From the NCBI GenBank assembly GCA_035765415.1, contig DASTXR010000083.1, positions 103,404-167,403 of the forward strand: DNA of 64,000 nucleotides. The letters run 5' to 3'. A program made the position numbers and the translations under genes. This stretch comes from CADEED01 sp035765415. Lineage in GTDB: Bacteria > Pseudomonadota > Gammaproteobacteria > Steroidobacterales > Steroidobacteraceae. Below, in pieces: positions 1 through 8,919 of the stretch (position 1 is its first letter; every line of letters begins with the position of its first letter). Below the pieces are notes generated by a model. It had not been told where the DNA came from. It made no database searches and saw nothing but the letters and a program-made list of their open reading frames with translations.

Positions 1-2
1 AA

Positions 3-614
3 TGCGCCGCCGTCACGCGGCGCTCGATCGAGCTCGAGAGCACGGTCAATACCGCGCTCGGCGGCGTGACGCTGACCACCGCGTTCCCGGCTAACAATCC
101 GCTCGCCCGGCAGATGCGCGTGGTGGCGCGATTGATCGGCGCCAACGCGACGCTCGGCGTGAAGCGCCAGGTTTTCTTCGTGTCGCTCGGCGGCTTCGAC
201 AATCACAACTCGCTCATGGCGGATCATCAAAGGCTCATGACGCGCATCGACGGCGCCATGAGCGCGTTTTATGCGGCCACCGTCGAACTCGGCGTCGCGG
301 ACAAGGTCACCACGTTCACGGCCTCGGACTTCGGCCGCACCCTGTCATCGAACTCCGATGGCTCGGACCATGGCTGGGGCTCGCATCATTTCGTGATGGG
401 GGGCGCGGTGCGGGGTGGGCGCTTTTATGGAACCGCGCCGCACGTGTCCACGGAGACCGACGACCAGGTCGGGCAGGGGCGGTTGCTGCCCAGCACCGCC
501 GTGGACCAGTTCGGCGCGACCCTGGCGCAATGGTTCGGCTGCAGCCCCTCGGAACTGCCCGGGATTCTCCCTAACATTGGCAACTTCCCGAGCAACACCC
601 TGGCGTTTCTCTAG
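3..614 (+). CDS. DUF1501 family protein, C-terminal part (5' end outside window)
   Basis: The reading frame is open from the first full codon of the window, so the gene starts upstream; about 203 residues remain. Segments such as FVSLGGFDNHNSL, TFTASDFGRTL and DHGWGSHHFVMGG are typical of DUF1501 proteins, which resemble alkaline phosphatase/sulfatase-fold proteins and are usually Tat-exported and encoded next to a DUF1800 gene. The DUF1800 partner would lie outside the window. The N-terminus and any twin-arginine signal cannot be seen. Family assignment is good; the biochemical role of the family is not established. Confidence 0.85.
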   Translation, partial: CAAVTRRSIELESTVNTALGGVTLTTAFPANNPLARQMRVVARLIGANATLGVKRQVFFVSLGGFDNHNSLMADHQRLMTRIDGAMSAFYAATVELGVADKVTTFTASDFGRTLSSNSDGSDHGWGSHHFVMGGAVRGGRFYGTAPHVSTETDDQVGQGRLLPSTAVDQFGATLAQWFGCSPSELPGILPNIGNFPSNTLAFL

Positions 615-778
615 TTCGCGCCCCTAGGATTCCGTCAAATATCGGAATTGGCCTACACAAAAGCGTGAACTGGGCAGGCACACTGCGGCGCGCTTTCATC
701 GAATCTGACGCCAGGGATGCGAGTACGGGTGCCACAGGCGCCTGGCTCGGAGAATGGGAGCGGTTCAGAAGGGCGCTC

Positions 779-3460
779 ATGTTCAACGGTCATCATCTGT
801 TCAAACGTCAGTACGTGCGCCTGAAGGGATGGCTCACGTTGGGCAGCATCGGCATCATGCCGCGGCTGATCATTGCATTCGCGTCCGTCGGCGCGCTGGC
901 GGCTACCGCCAATCTCATCGTCGAAAATGGCGTCGCCATCCTCGAGCATCAGCGCAACGAGGCGATGGAGCGTAGCGCGCTCGACGCCCAGCAGATCATT
1001 GCGTTGCGCGAATCGATGGGACGCGCCAGGCGTGCGGCGATGTCGGCCGAGGTGCTGAACGCCTGGGGCGAGTTCGATCGCGCGGCGCAGGAGCACGCAG
1101 ATGCGGACTCGCGCGCATCGGCCACGCATTACGTGCAGTCCCGCGTCGCGCTGGATCGCGCGCTCGGCAACTATCTCGAGAAGGCAGGTCCCGCGGAAAG
1201 TCCGCTGCCGCGCCTCGTCGCCGAACACAAGAACAGCACCGATTCGCTCGTGAAGTCCCGCCGCGTCCGGCGCGAATTGCTCGCGCGATACTCGGGACTG
1301 CTGACCAGCATGGACGCGCGCGTCAGGGCTTCGATCGAGCAGGCCTGGAAAACATCGAGCCGCGTCGCCGTGCGCGAACCTCTGCTCGAAGTGCGTGCGC
1401 AGCTCGACGCGGTGCGCACGACGTTCGTCGCTCGTGGCTCATTCGACGGGCGCGAGCTGGACACCAGTCCGCTCGCCGGTGCGGAGCGAGCCCTGGCGGG
1501 CACGTTGCGCGAGCGCGAGACGCCGTTGCGCCGGTCGCTGGGATCGGACTGGTATCACGCGATGACCGGCGACGTGCAGGCGCTGACGACCACGCGGGTT
1601 GCGCTCTTCAGGAATGAGGAGCGTCGCATGGCGGCCGTCGACGCCCTGGCGCGCGAAACCCGAAAGCTCACGTCGCTGCTGCCAGCGCGCTTCCCCGACG
1701 CGGCGCCAGAAGCGAACGCGCAGCAGGAGACAGTGACGCCGGCATCGGCGCTTGCCACCGAACCGGGTCCCAACCGTTCGCTGGTGGCCTGGGTCAGCGC
1801 CGTGGTGCTGGTCGTGCTGCTCTATCTATGCACCGCGACCATCTTCAGCATCGTGCGGCCGGTGCGCCGGCTGCTGGCGGCCACCAACCGCCTGGCGCGC
1901 GGCGAGAACGCCCGCGTGGTCGCCAGTGGCGGCATCCGCGAACTGGACAAACTCACGGCGGCATTCAATTCGATGGCCGCGCAGCTCGCGGTGGCGCGCG
2001 CGACGACGCGCGAGGCGCAGCAGCGCCTGGAAGCCAAGGTCGAGGAGCGCACGCGCCAGTTGCAGGAGCTCGCGGAGCAGGATCCGCTCACGGGCATCGC
2101 CAACCGCCGGCAGTTGTTTGGTGCGCTCAACGAAGCGCTGGAGAGGGCGCGCATCTCGGGTGAACGCATCGGCGTGTTCTTCCTCGACATCGACAACTTC
2201 AAGACGCTCAACGACAGCATGGGGCATCCCTACGGGGATCGCGTGCTGATCGCCATCGCGCGCCGGCTCGAGGCGATCGCGCAGAATCGCGGGTTCGCAG
2301 CGCGGCTGGGTGGTGATGAATTCACCGTGGTACAGCAGGACGGCGCTGATGCCGACGGAATCCTCGCTTTCGGAACGACCATCGTGCGCGCTTTCGACAC
2401 GCCGCTGCAGGTGGACGATCGCGAGGTCATCGTCAGCGTCAGCGTGGGTGCGAGCGTGTTCCCCGATCACGAGCGCGACGCGGAAGCGCTGCTGCGCGCC
2501 GCGGACGCCGCGTTGTTCCGCGCCAAGGCGCTCGGACGCAGCCAGCTCGCCACGTTCACGCCGGAACTGCTGGCAACCGCCTCGGCGAAGTTCGCGATCG
2601 AGCAGAGCCTGCGACGCGCCATGCTCGGCGACGAGTTCGAACTGTTCTATCAACCGCTCATCGATACCGAGACGCTCGACGTGGCGCTGGTCGAAGCGCT
2701 CATCCGCTGGCGCATGCCGGATGGCAGCTTCCGTTCGCCCGACGAATTTCTCGCGGTGGCCGAGGAGTCCGGGCTCATCGTCGAGATCAGCGACTGGGTG
2801 CTGCGCACCGCCATCTGCACCGCCGCGCGCTGGCATCGCGGAGCCTGGCCCGACGCGCGCGTGGCGATCAACGTCTCGGCGCGGCAATTCCTCGACTATC
2901 GATTCGTGAGCAAGCTCGAGATGCTGCTCCGCGAATACGATCTGCCCGCGGCCTGCCTCGAGCTCGAGCTCACGGAATCCGTGCTGCAGACCGGCTCGCA
3001 TACCATCCGGACGCTCGACCAGCTGCGCTCGATTGGCGTTTCCGTGGCGCTGGATGATTTCGGGACGGGATATTCGTCGCTCGCGTCGCTGCAACGGCTG
3101 CCGCTCACGCGCGTCAAACTCGACCGCAGCCTGATTGCCGGCATCGACGATGGCGCGCGCTCAGCGTCGATCGCCCGCGCCACCATTGCGTTGTGCCGCG
3201 GCCTGGGCCTGGAAGTGACCGCCGAAGGTGTCGAGCGGCTCGAGCAATTGGCGATGCTGCTGCCGCATCGGGCCATCTCGCTGCAGGGTTTCCTGTTCTC
3301 GCGACCGGTGTCCGCGAACGATCTGCTGCCATTACTCGAGCGGCTGCCCGCCCACTGCCAGGAACTCAAGCAGGCGGCTCTCAAACTACCGGCGCAGACG
3401 AAGTTTGCAACGCGCACCGGTGAACGGCGCAGGGGTTCGCTGGCGCTGGTCGTCGACTGA
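779..3460 (+). CDS. membrane-bound GGDEF-EAL cyclic-di-GMP signalling protein with HAMP
   Basis: Predicted bifunctional diguanylate cyclase/phosphodiesterase of 893 residues. A first membrane helix lies around residues 18-38, followed by a roughly 300-residue helical periplasmic sensor region, a second helix ending near VVLLYLCTATIF, a HAMP linker, GGDEF near residue 511 (LGGDEF intact) and EAL near residue 637 (VEALIRW), with DDFGTGYSSL and EGVE also intact. Both catalytic motifs look functional. The RxxD inhibitory site normally found upstream of GGDEF is absent (NRGFAARLGGDEF), so product inhibition at that site is not expected. The frame is open back to a GTG at 665, but ATG 779 has a Shine-Dalgarno-like AGAAGGG about 5 bases upstream and puts the membrane helix near the N-terminus. 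The ligand is unknown. Confidence 0.93.
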   Translation: MFNGHHLFKRQYVRLKGWLTLGSIGIMPRLIIAFASVGALAATANLIVENGVAILEHQRNEAMERSALDAQQIIALRESMGRARRAAMSAEVLNAWGEFDRAAQEHADADSRASATHYVQSRVALDRALGNYLEKAGPAESPLPRLVAEHKNSTDSLVKSRRVRRELLARYSGLLTSMDARVRASIEQAWKTSSRVAVREPLLEVRAQLDAVRTTFVARGSFDGRELDTSPLAGAERALAGTLRERETPLRRSLGSDWYHAMTGDVQALTTTRVALFRNEERRMAAVDALARETRKLTSLLPARFPDAAPEANAQQETVTPASALATEPGPNRSLVAWVSAVVLVVLLYLCTATIFSIVRPVRRLLAATNRLARGENARVVASGGIRELDKLTAAFNSMAAQLAVARATTREAQQRLEAKVEERTRQLQELAEQDPLTGIANRRQLFGALNEALERARISGERIGVFFLDIDNFKTLNDSMGHPYGDRVLIAIARRLEAIAQNRGFAARLGGDEFTVVQQDGADADGILAFGTTIVRAFDTPLQVDDREVIVSVSVGASVFPDHERDAEALLRAADAALFRAKALGRSQLATFTPELLATASAKFAIEQSLRRAMLGDEFELFYQPLIDTETLDVALVEALIRWRMPDGSFRSPDEFLAVAEESGLIVEISDWVLRTAICTAARWHRGAWPDARVAINVSARQFLDYRFVSKLEMLLREYDLPAACLELELTESVLQTGSHTIRTLDQLRSIGVSVALDDFGTGYSSLASLQRLPLTRVKLDRSLIAGIDDGARSASIARATIALCRGLGLEVTAEGVERLEQLAMLLPHRAISLQGFLFSRPVSANDLLPLLERLPAHCQELKQAALKLPAQTKFATRTGERRRGSLALVVD

Positions 3461-3462
3461 CC

Positions 3463-4893
3463 TCAGGTCGCGTACTTGATGAGAAGTTCGCTGAGTCGCC
3501 GCTTTCGCGCGTCGTACGGCGGGAACAGCAGCTTGAGCGCCGACAGCGGACCGGCCGCCATCACCGCGCGCTCATGCGAGAACGCCTTGAAGCCGAAGAA
3601 TCCGTGAGCGTTGCCGATGCCGGAGTTGTTGACGCCGCCAAACGGCAGATTGTGTTGTGCAAACTGCTGCAGGCACAGATTCACGCACAGGCTGCCGGAG
3701 CTGGTATTCGTCTCGAGCGCCCGGATGGTGGCTTGATTGCGCGTCCACGCGTAGAGGGCCAGCGGCTTCGGCGCCGCGTTGATCTCCGCGATGACCGCAT
3801 CGAGTGAATCGAACGTCAGGATCGGCAGCACCGGGCCAAAAATCTCTTCCCTGCGGATTGCCGTCTGCGCGGGAACCTCGCGCAGCAGCGTGGGCGCGAC
3901 ATAGCGCGATTCGGCATCGGACCCGCCGCCGCACACGATCTGACTACCGGCGGCCACCGCTTCATCGATGAGCCGCGCGACGCGCTCCGCGTGCCGGCGA
4001 TGGATCATGCGCGGAAAGTCGGGGTTGCTCTTCAGCGCTTCGTCGCTGCTGCCGTAACGCTGGACGATGGTGCTTCGGCACAGATCGACGAACGTGTCGG
4101 CGACGTCGCGATGCACGTACACATAGTCCGGGGCGATGCAGGTTTGGCCTGCGTTCACCATCTTTCCCCAGATGATGTGTTCCGCGGCGCTGCGAAGATC
4201 CGCGCCGGCATCCACGATGACGGGCGACTTGCCTCCCAGCTCGAGCGTGACGGAAGTGAGATTGGCCGCGGCCGCCGCCATCACTTTCTTGCCGACGCCC
4301 GGGGACCCGGTAAAGAAGATGTGATCGAAGGCGAGCGCCAGCAGGGCGGTGGCCGTCTCCGCCGCGCCCTCGACGACCGCCACTTCGTCCGGCGGGAACA
4401 CCGCGCCGACGATGTCGCGGACGACGCGATTCGTTTCGGGCGTGAACTCCGACGGCTTGAGAATGACCGTGTTGCCCGCGGCCACCGCAGAAACCAGCGG
4501 TCCCAGCGCCAGGCTCAACGGATAATTCCAGGGGCTGATGATGAGACATCGGCCTTTCGGCTGGTACATCACTCGCGATCTGGTGCCGAGCGCCGCGATG
4601 GTCGGGGCGATCCGATGCGGCTTCATCCACCGCTTCAGATTCGCAATGGCATGTTTCACCTCGCCGACCAGCGGCAGCACCTCGGTGATGTTCGTCTCCG
4701 TCGGATGTTTGCCGAGATCCCGACGGGCCGCGTCCAGGATCGCATCCTTGCGCTCGAGGATGGCCTCGAGCAGCCGCTCGAGTTTGCGGCGGCGCTCGAC
4801 GGCGGTCGACTGTCGCAACTTCAACGCCGTTGCCGCGTGAGACTCGAACAGGCTGTCTACGGTGCTCTCACGGATTGGCGTGGCGTTCATCAT
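3463..4893 (-). CDS. NAD(P)-dependent aldehyde dehydrogenase, coniferyl-aldehyde-dehydrogenase-like
   Basis: Oxidises an aldehyde to its acid. The 476-residue protein has the ALDH signatures ISPWNYPL, ILKPSEFTPET, FFTGSPGVGKK, LELGGKSP (general base Glu218) and NAGQTCIAPDYV (nucleophile Cys252). Motif spacing and short length fit the class 3/coniferyl aldehyde branch. The open frame extends to an ATG at 4944, but the ATGATG at 4893 has a GGAG five bases upstream, while 4944 has no ribosome site; I chose 4893. It is the last gene of the minus-strand operon running from 10697 and its end lies two bases from the GGDEF-EAL gene. Its substrate may be an aldehyde released by the cytochrome module upstream (inference). 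Confidence 0.9.
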   Translation of the reverse strand: MMNATPIRESTVDSLFESHAATALKLRQSTAVERRRKLERLLEAILERKDAILDAARRDLGKHPTETNITEVLPLVGEVKHAIANLKRWMKPHRIAPTIAALGTRSRVMYQPKGRCLIISPWNYPLSLALGPLVSAVAAGNTVILKPSEFTPETNRVVRDIVGAVFPPDEVAVVEGAAETATALLALAFDHIFFTGSPGVGKKVMAAAAANLTSVTLELGGKSPVIVDAGADLRSAAEHIIWGKMVNAGQTCIAPDYVYVHRDVADTFVDLCRSTIVQRYGSSDEALKSNPDFPRMIHRRHAERVARLIDEAVAAGSQIVCGGGSDAESRYVAPTLLREVPAQTAIRREEIFGPVLPILTFDSLDAVIAEINAAPKPLALYAWTRNQATIRALETNTSSGSLCVNLCLQQFAQHNLPFGGVNNSGIGNAHGFFGFKAFSHERAVMAAGPLSALKLLFPPYDARKRRLSELLIKYAT

Positions 4894-4948
4894 CGACTCC
4901 AGAAGTTCGGCCCAGCGCGCCCGACGTGCGGGCGCGCTGAGCATATCG

Positions 4949-7384
4949 TCAGAAGGAGACCGTCGCCTCCACTCCCCACATGCGCGGCTCGGAGATCGAA
5001 CCGAACGCGGTGCCGAACGTGTCGGTCGTGAGGTTGTTGATGCCCGTCACGTACTGGTCGTCGAGCACGTTGGTCACGAACCCTGCAATGCCGAACTTCT
5101 CGCTGGCGCTGGTCCAGCCGAGACGCATATCGAGACGCTGCGTGTCGCCGCCGACCTCGAAGATCGTCTCGGAGGCGCACGATCCCTGGAACTCGGAATC
5201 CGCGTTGCAGCGCGACTCGCCGCGATACGCGTAGCGGCCGGACAGTTCCAGGTCGCCGGAATTGCCGAGCACCCAGGCGTAGCGCGCGCCGAGCGCGGCG
5301 CTGAAGTACGGCTCGCCCGTCGGTTCGCCGGAAAGATCGACCGGATCCACGTCCTGGGTCATCTTGTTCTTGTACGTCGCGTCGATGAAAGCCGCGTTGG
5401 CATACAGCGTGAAGTGATCGGTGGCGTGCCATTGAGCATCGAGCTCGACGCCCCAGGCCTGTTCGTCACTGTTGTCGACCAGGTACTCCGGAACGCCGGA
5501 GTCGTCGATGTCGGTGAGCGTGACGGCCTGCTTGTTGTCGTAGACGTAATAGAACACCGACGCATTCAGCGTCATGCCCGCTTGCGGGAAAGTGCTCTTG
5601 ATGCCGGTCTCGACATTCCACACGTCTTCGTTGTCGAACTCCGACGCGACCTCGACGCTGTTGTAGCCACCCGCCTTGTAGCCCTTGGCCAGCGAGCCGA
5701 ACCACATCATGTCCGGGTTGATCTTGTAGTCGAGCACCACGCGCGGACTCACGTCGCTCCACGAGTTGTCGCGCGTCACACCTTCGGGCGGCGTGTCCAC
5801 GGGGAACACGAAGTCCTGGAAGCGATAGGCCTCGGGAGGAATCGGCCACATCGTGAAGAAGCCGGCCTGGGTCAGGCCCGCGATGACCTGGTCGAGCTCC
5901 GGGGTTTCATGCGCACCGTTCGTCCACGTGAACTCCTTCGAATCCTGCGTGTACCGCAGGCCGACGGTGAGGTTTGTCCTGTCGTTCACGTGCCAGATCG
6001 CGTCGCCGAAGGCCGCAACCGCTTCGAATTTGCCGCGGTTGTACATGGCTTCGCGCCACGGGAGGCCGAGCATGCTGACGCCGTCGATGCCTAACAACGG
6101 GAAGAACGAGGTCGTGCCGCCGTACAGCGGGAACGGGATCTGGTACACGTTTTCCCAGATGCCGAGGTTCGTGCCGAGCGTATCGACGGAATCGGTGAAC
6201 GTGTGCGTATCGCTCACCTGGTCGGCATCCTCCTTGTAGTAACTCACACCGGCGACCCAGTCGATGCGGGCGGTCTCGCCGGAGAACCTGAACTCCTGGT
6301 AGATGCTCTCGTTGTCCTCGAAATTGCCTGTGTCGAAGTACGTGCTGATCTGGTTGGTGCCGTCCTCGTCTTCGAGGTTCACGGTTTCGAACTGGCGCCA
6401 CGAAGTGCTCGAGCGAAAACTCACCGCGCCGAACGAGTGGTCGATGAACAGGTTCGCCTGGTCGAGCTTGCGCGATTCCTCGTTGCCGACGACGTCGTTG
6501 AAGACAGGCGCATTGCGGGGATCGGCGTAGGTCGAAGGATCGGCCGGGTAGGGGACGGGAAGCTGGTTGCCGACCAGTCCGATCGCGGGACGCGCGAGTT
6601 GATCGAGGTCGTCATGGTCCCAGGAGAGCGTGGCGCTCGTGTCGTCCGAAAGCTGCCAGCGCAGCGCGACGCGTCCGGCCCAGTTCTCTTCGGGCATGAG
6701 GTCTTCGCCCGTGGCTGCGTCCTGCATCCAGCCGTCGCTCTTGTTGAACACGCCGTTGACCCGCAGCGCGAGGCTTTCGCCGAGCGGAGTGTTCAGCATG
6801 CCCTCGAAGTACTGCTTGCCGAATTCACCGAAGCGCACGCGCGCCATCGCGTCGAATTCATCCGTCGGCTGACGCGTGACGATCGAGATCGCGCCTGCGG
6901 CGCTGTTGCGCCCGAACAGCGTGCCCTGCGGGCCCTTGAGAACCTCGATGCGCTCGATGTCATTGAAGGCGAGCAGCGACGCGCCGGAGCGCGCCGCGTA
7001 GATGCCGTCGACATACACGCCCACCGCTGGATCGGTGCCGACGCCGAAGTCACCCGTCTGTATGCCGCGAATCTGGTAACGCGGCTGCGTCGGGCTGTCG
7101 CTCGATATCACGAGCCCCGGCACGAAGCCGTTGAGATCGCCCATGTTTTCCGCGGCGACGTCCTGGATGAGCGCGCGGTCGACGACCTGGATCGCGATCG
7201 GCACGTCCTGCAGCGACTGCGTGCGCAACTGCGCGGTCACGGTGATCTCTTCGATGACCTGCGGGTCGGACGCCTCCTCGGCGGCCGCCTGCGCGAGGGC
7301 AATGCCGGGCGCCGCGGCTGCGAATCCCGCACTCGCCAGCACGGTGTGTACTGCGTAAGCCAGCCTGTTGTTGCGATAACTCAT
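4949..7384 (-). CDS. TonB-dependent outer-membrane receptor
   Basis: An 811-residue energy-coupled outer-membrane transporter. The N-terminus has a signal peptide ending near GIALAQA, a TonB-box-like segment (EEITVTAQ), then the plug (VPIAIQVVDRALI, PRYQIRGIQTGDFG, IERIEVLKGPQGTLFGRNSAAGAI) and a long beta-barrel ending in the terminal phenylalanine VSF. Length and motifs suit the large FecA/CirA-type group common in oligotrophic gammaproteobacteria. It lies between the beta-helix/cytochrome fusion and the aldehyde dehydrogenase on the same strand, so it probably imports the substrate or product of that module rather than a siderophore, though the ligand cannot be read from sequence. Confidence 0.95.
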   Translation of the reverse strand: MSYRNNRLAYAVHTVLASAGFAAAAPGIALAQAAAEEASDPQVIEEITVTAQLRTQSLQDVPIAIQVVDRALIQDVAAENMGDLNGFVPGLVISSDSPTQPRYQIRGIQTGDFGVGTDPAVGVYVDGIYAARSGASLLAFNDIERIEVLKGPQGTLFGRNSAAGAISIVTRQPTDEFDAMARVRFGEFGKQYFEGMLNTPLGESLALRVNGVFNKSDGWMQDAATGEDLMPEENWAGRVALRWQLSDDTSATLSWDHDDLDQLARPAIGLVGNQLPVPYPADPSTYADPRNAPVFNDVVGNEESRKLDQANLFIDHSFGAVSFRSSTSWRQFETVNLEDEDGTNQISTYFDTGNFEDNESIYQEFRFSGETARIDWVAGVSYYKEDADQVSDTHTFTDSVDTLGTNLGIWENVYQIPFPLYGGTTSFFPLLGIDGVSMLGLPWREAMYNRGKFEAVAAFGDAIWHVNDRTNLTVGLRYTQDSKEFTWTNGAHETPELDQVIAGLTQAGFFTMWPIPPEAYRFQDFVFPVDTPPEGVTRDNSWSDVSPRVVLDYKINPDMMWFGSLAKGYKAGGYNSVEVASEFDNEDVWNVETGIKSTFPQAGMTLNASVFYYVYDNKQAVTLTDIDDSGVPEYLVDNSDEQAWGVELDAQWHATDHFTLYANAAFIDATYKNKMTQDVDPVDLSGEPTGEPYFSAALGARYAWVLGNSGDLELSGRYAYRGESRCNADSEFQGSCASETIFEVGGDTQRLDMRLGWTSASEKFGIAGFVTNVLDDQYVTGINNLTTDTFGTAFGSISEPRMWGVEATVSF

Positions 7385-7400
7385 TTAATAGTCCCTCTGG

Positions 7401-8918
7401 TCAATTGGTCACTTGAAGCATGTATTTCGCCACCGCGAGGCGAGTCTCGGGATCGAGATAGTCCTGCGGCGGCATTTCCGGGTAGTCGGCGCGCTTCTTC
7501 GCGGGCTTCGCGATGTAGTCGGCGAGGCCCTGCGGATTGTCCAGGTACAGCGCCTGGATCACCTGCACGGGCGGGCCGATCATGCGGCCGTTGTACGTGT
7601 GGCAACCGGTGCAGATGCCGAGGTACACCACCTTGCCGCGCTCGCCCGGCTTGATCTCGCGCGGCGGCACGGGCGGCAGTAGATAGTTCACCGTGGTCGC
7701 GGTGTTGGTGAATTCGCACTCGGCGAAGTCGCCCACGCCGACGGTCATGTACTGGTGGCGATTGACGATGCAGCTGCCCGGGCTCGGGCCGACGCGCGCG
7801 ATGTCGAGGTTCTTGCCGTTCACGATGCCCTCGGCAAGCATCAGCGCCTTGGCCTCGGTGATCGTGTCGTAACCGTTGGCGAGCATCACGTTGTCGAGGA
7901 TCTTCACGCGATCCGAGTTCGGGTCCGACTCCGGGTCGGCGGTGATGTTCGAGGCATGCGCGTGATCCGTGATGATGATGCCGGACACCTTGTTGTCGGA
8001 GATGACATTGCCCTCGATCACCACGTCGTCGGCCGCCATCACCAGGATGCCGGTGCCGGCCGGGATGCCGGCCACCGTCGAGCCCGGCGCGCCGAAATTC
8101 GGGTGGTTGTTGCCGACGATGAAGTTGTTGCGGAAGATCACGTCGACCGTGTCCTTGATCGGCAGGCCCGGCGTGACGAACGCGAGCAGGCCGCCCGAGT
8201 TGTTGTGCACGTAGTTGTGCTCGACGATGGCATGGCGGCTGTTCTCGATCTCGATGCCCGCGACGCTGTCGAACACCTCGTTGTTAGCGACCAGGATGTT
8301 GTCGCTCATGCCGATGTAGATGGCGGCGTCGGCAATCCCCGAGACCACGTTGTGCTCGACGATGCCGTTCTGGCCGAGCTGCGGGAAGATGCCGTACACG
8401 CCCGCGTCCGCGATCACGTTGTTGCGGATCTCGAAGTTGTTGCCGGCCTGCCCCATGATCCCGTTGCCCTTGTAGTTGCGGATCTCGAGGTTCTCGGCGA
8501 CGAAGTTGTTGCCCGAGTAGAGGATGGCGTCGTTGAGTTTCTTCTGCCCGTCGAGCACCGCGCGGCGGCCCTTTTCGATGACGCCGATGATGCGGATGTC
8601 ATCCTTGTCGATGTACACGGTCTCGTGATACGTGCCCGGCATCACGCGCACGATGGTTCCCTTCGGCGCCGCCTTGATCGCCGCCTGGATGGACTCGCCA
8701 TCCTTGACGACCACGATGTTGGTGGGCGCCGGACCGGCCACGGTCCGGATGACGGTCCCGGAACTGGCAGCGTCGCCGGCCTTGAAGCCGCCGCCATAAC
8801 TGGCTCCGCCCGTGGACGAGCTGATGACGACATCTTGTTTGGTGCTGCGGCCGAAGAACGCGCCGGCGCCGAACACCAGCACCGCCGCCAGCAATCCCAG
8901 GAATATCTTCTTTTTCAC
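7401..8918 (-). CDS. membrane-anchored parallel beta-helix protein fused to a C-terminal cytochrome c domain
   Basis: 505 residues starting at GTG 8918, with AGGAGG six bases upstream inside the end of the preceding gene. Residues 4-22 form an N-terminal signal or anchor helix. Residues about 65-380 are right-handed beta-helix repeats of the NosD/pectate-lyase-like type (recurring NNxxxxN ladders, VRVMPGTYHETVYI, IEIENSRHAIVEHNYVHNNSGG). The last 80 residues are a mono-heme cytochrome c: C436-T-G-C-H440, with a possible axial Met in YPEMPPQDYL. The heme fusion to a carbohydrate-type beta-helix is unusual. Being flanked by two cytochromes and a TonB receptor, it is probably periplasmic and redox-active on a bound polymer or ligand (inference). 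Confidence 0.85.
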   Translation of the reverse strand: MKKKIFLGLLAAVLVFGAGAFFGRSTKQDVVISSSTGGASYGGGFKAGDAASSGTVIRTVAGPAPTNIVVVKDGESIQAAIKAAPKGTIVRVMPGTYHETVYIDKDDIRIIGVIEKGRRAVLDGQKKLNDAILYSGNNFVAENLEIRNYKGNGIMGQAGNNFEIRNNVIADAGVYGIFPQLGQNGIVEHNVVSGIADAAIYIGMSDNILVANNEVFDSVAGIEIENSRHAIVEHNYVHNNSGGLLAFVTPGLPIKDTVDVIFRNNFIVGNNHPNFGAPGSTVAGIPAGTGILVMAADDVVIEGNVISDNKVSGIIITDHAHASNITADPESDPNSDRVKILDNVMLANGYDTITEAKALMLAEGIVNGKNLDIARVGPSPGSCIVNRHQYMTVGVGDFAECEFTNTATTVNYLLPPVPPREIKPGERGKVVYLGICTGCHTYNGRMIGPPVQVIQALYLDNPQGLADYIAKPAKKRADYPEMPPQDYLDPETRLAVAKYMLQVTN

Positions 8919-8919
8919 T

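Noticed and set aside
1826..3094. 422-codon frame antisense to the GGDEF-EAL gene
   Set aside because: The opposite strand has all catalytic motifs in order; the antisense frame is Arg- and Glu-rich without motifs.
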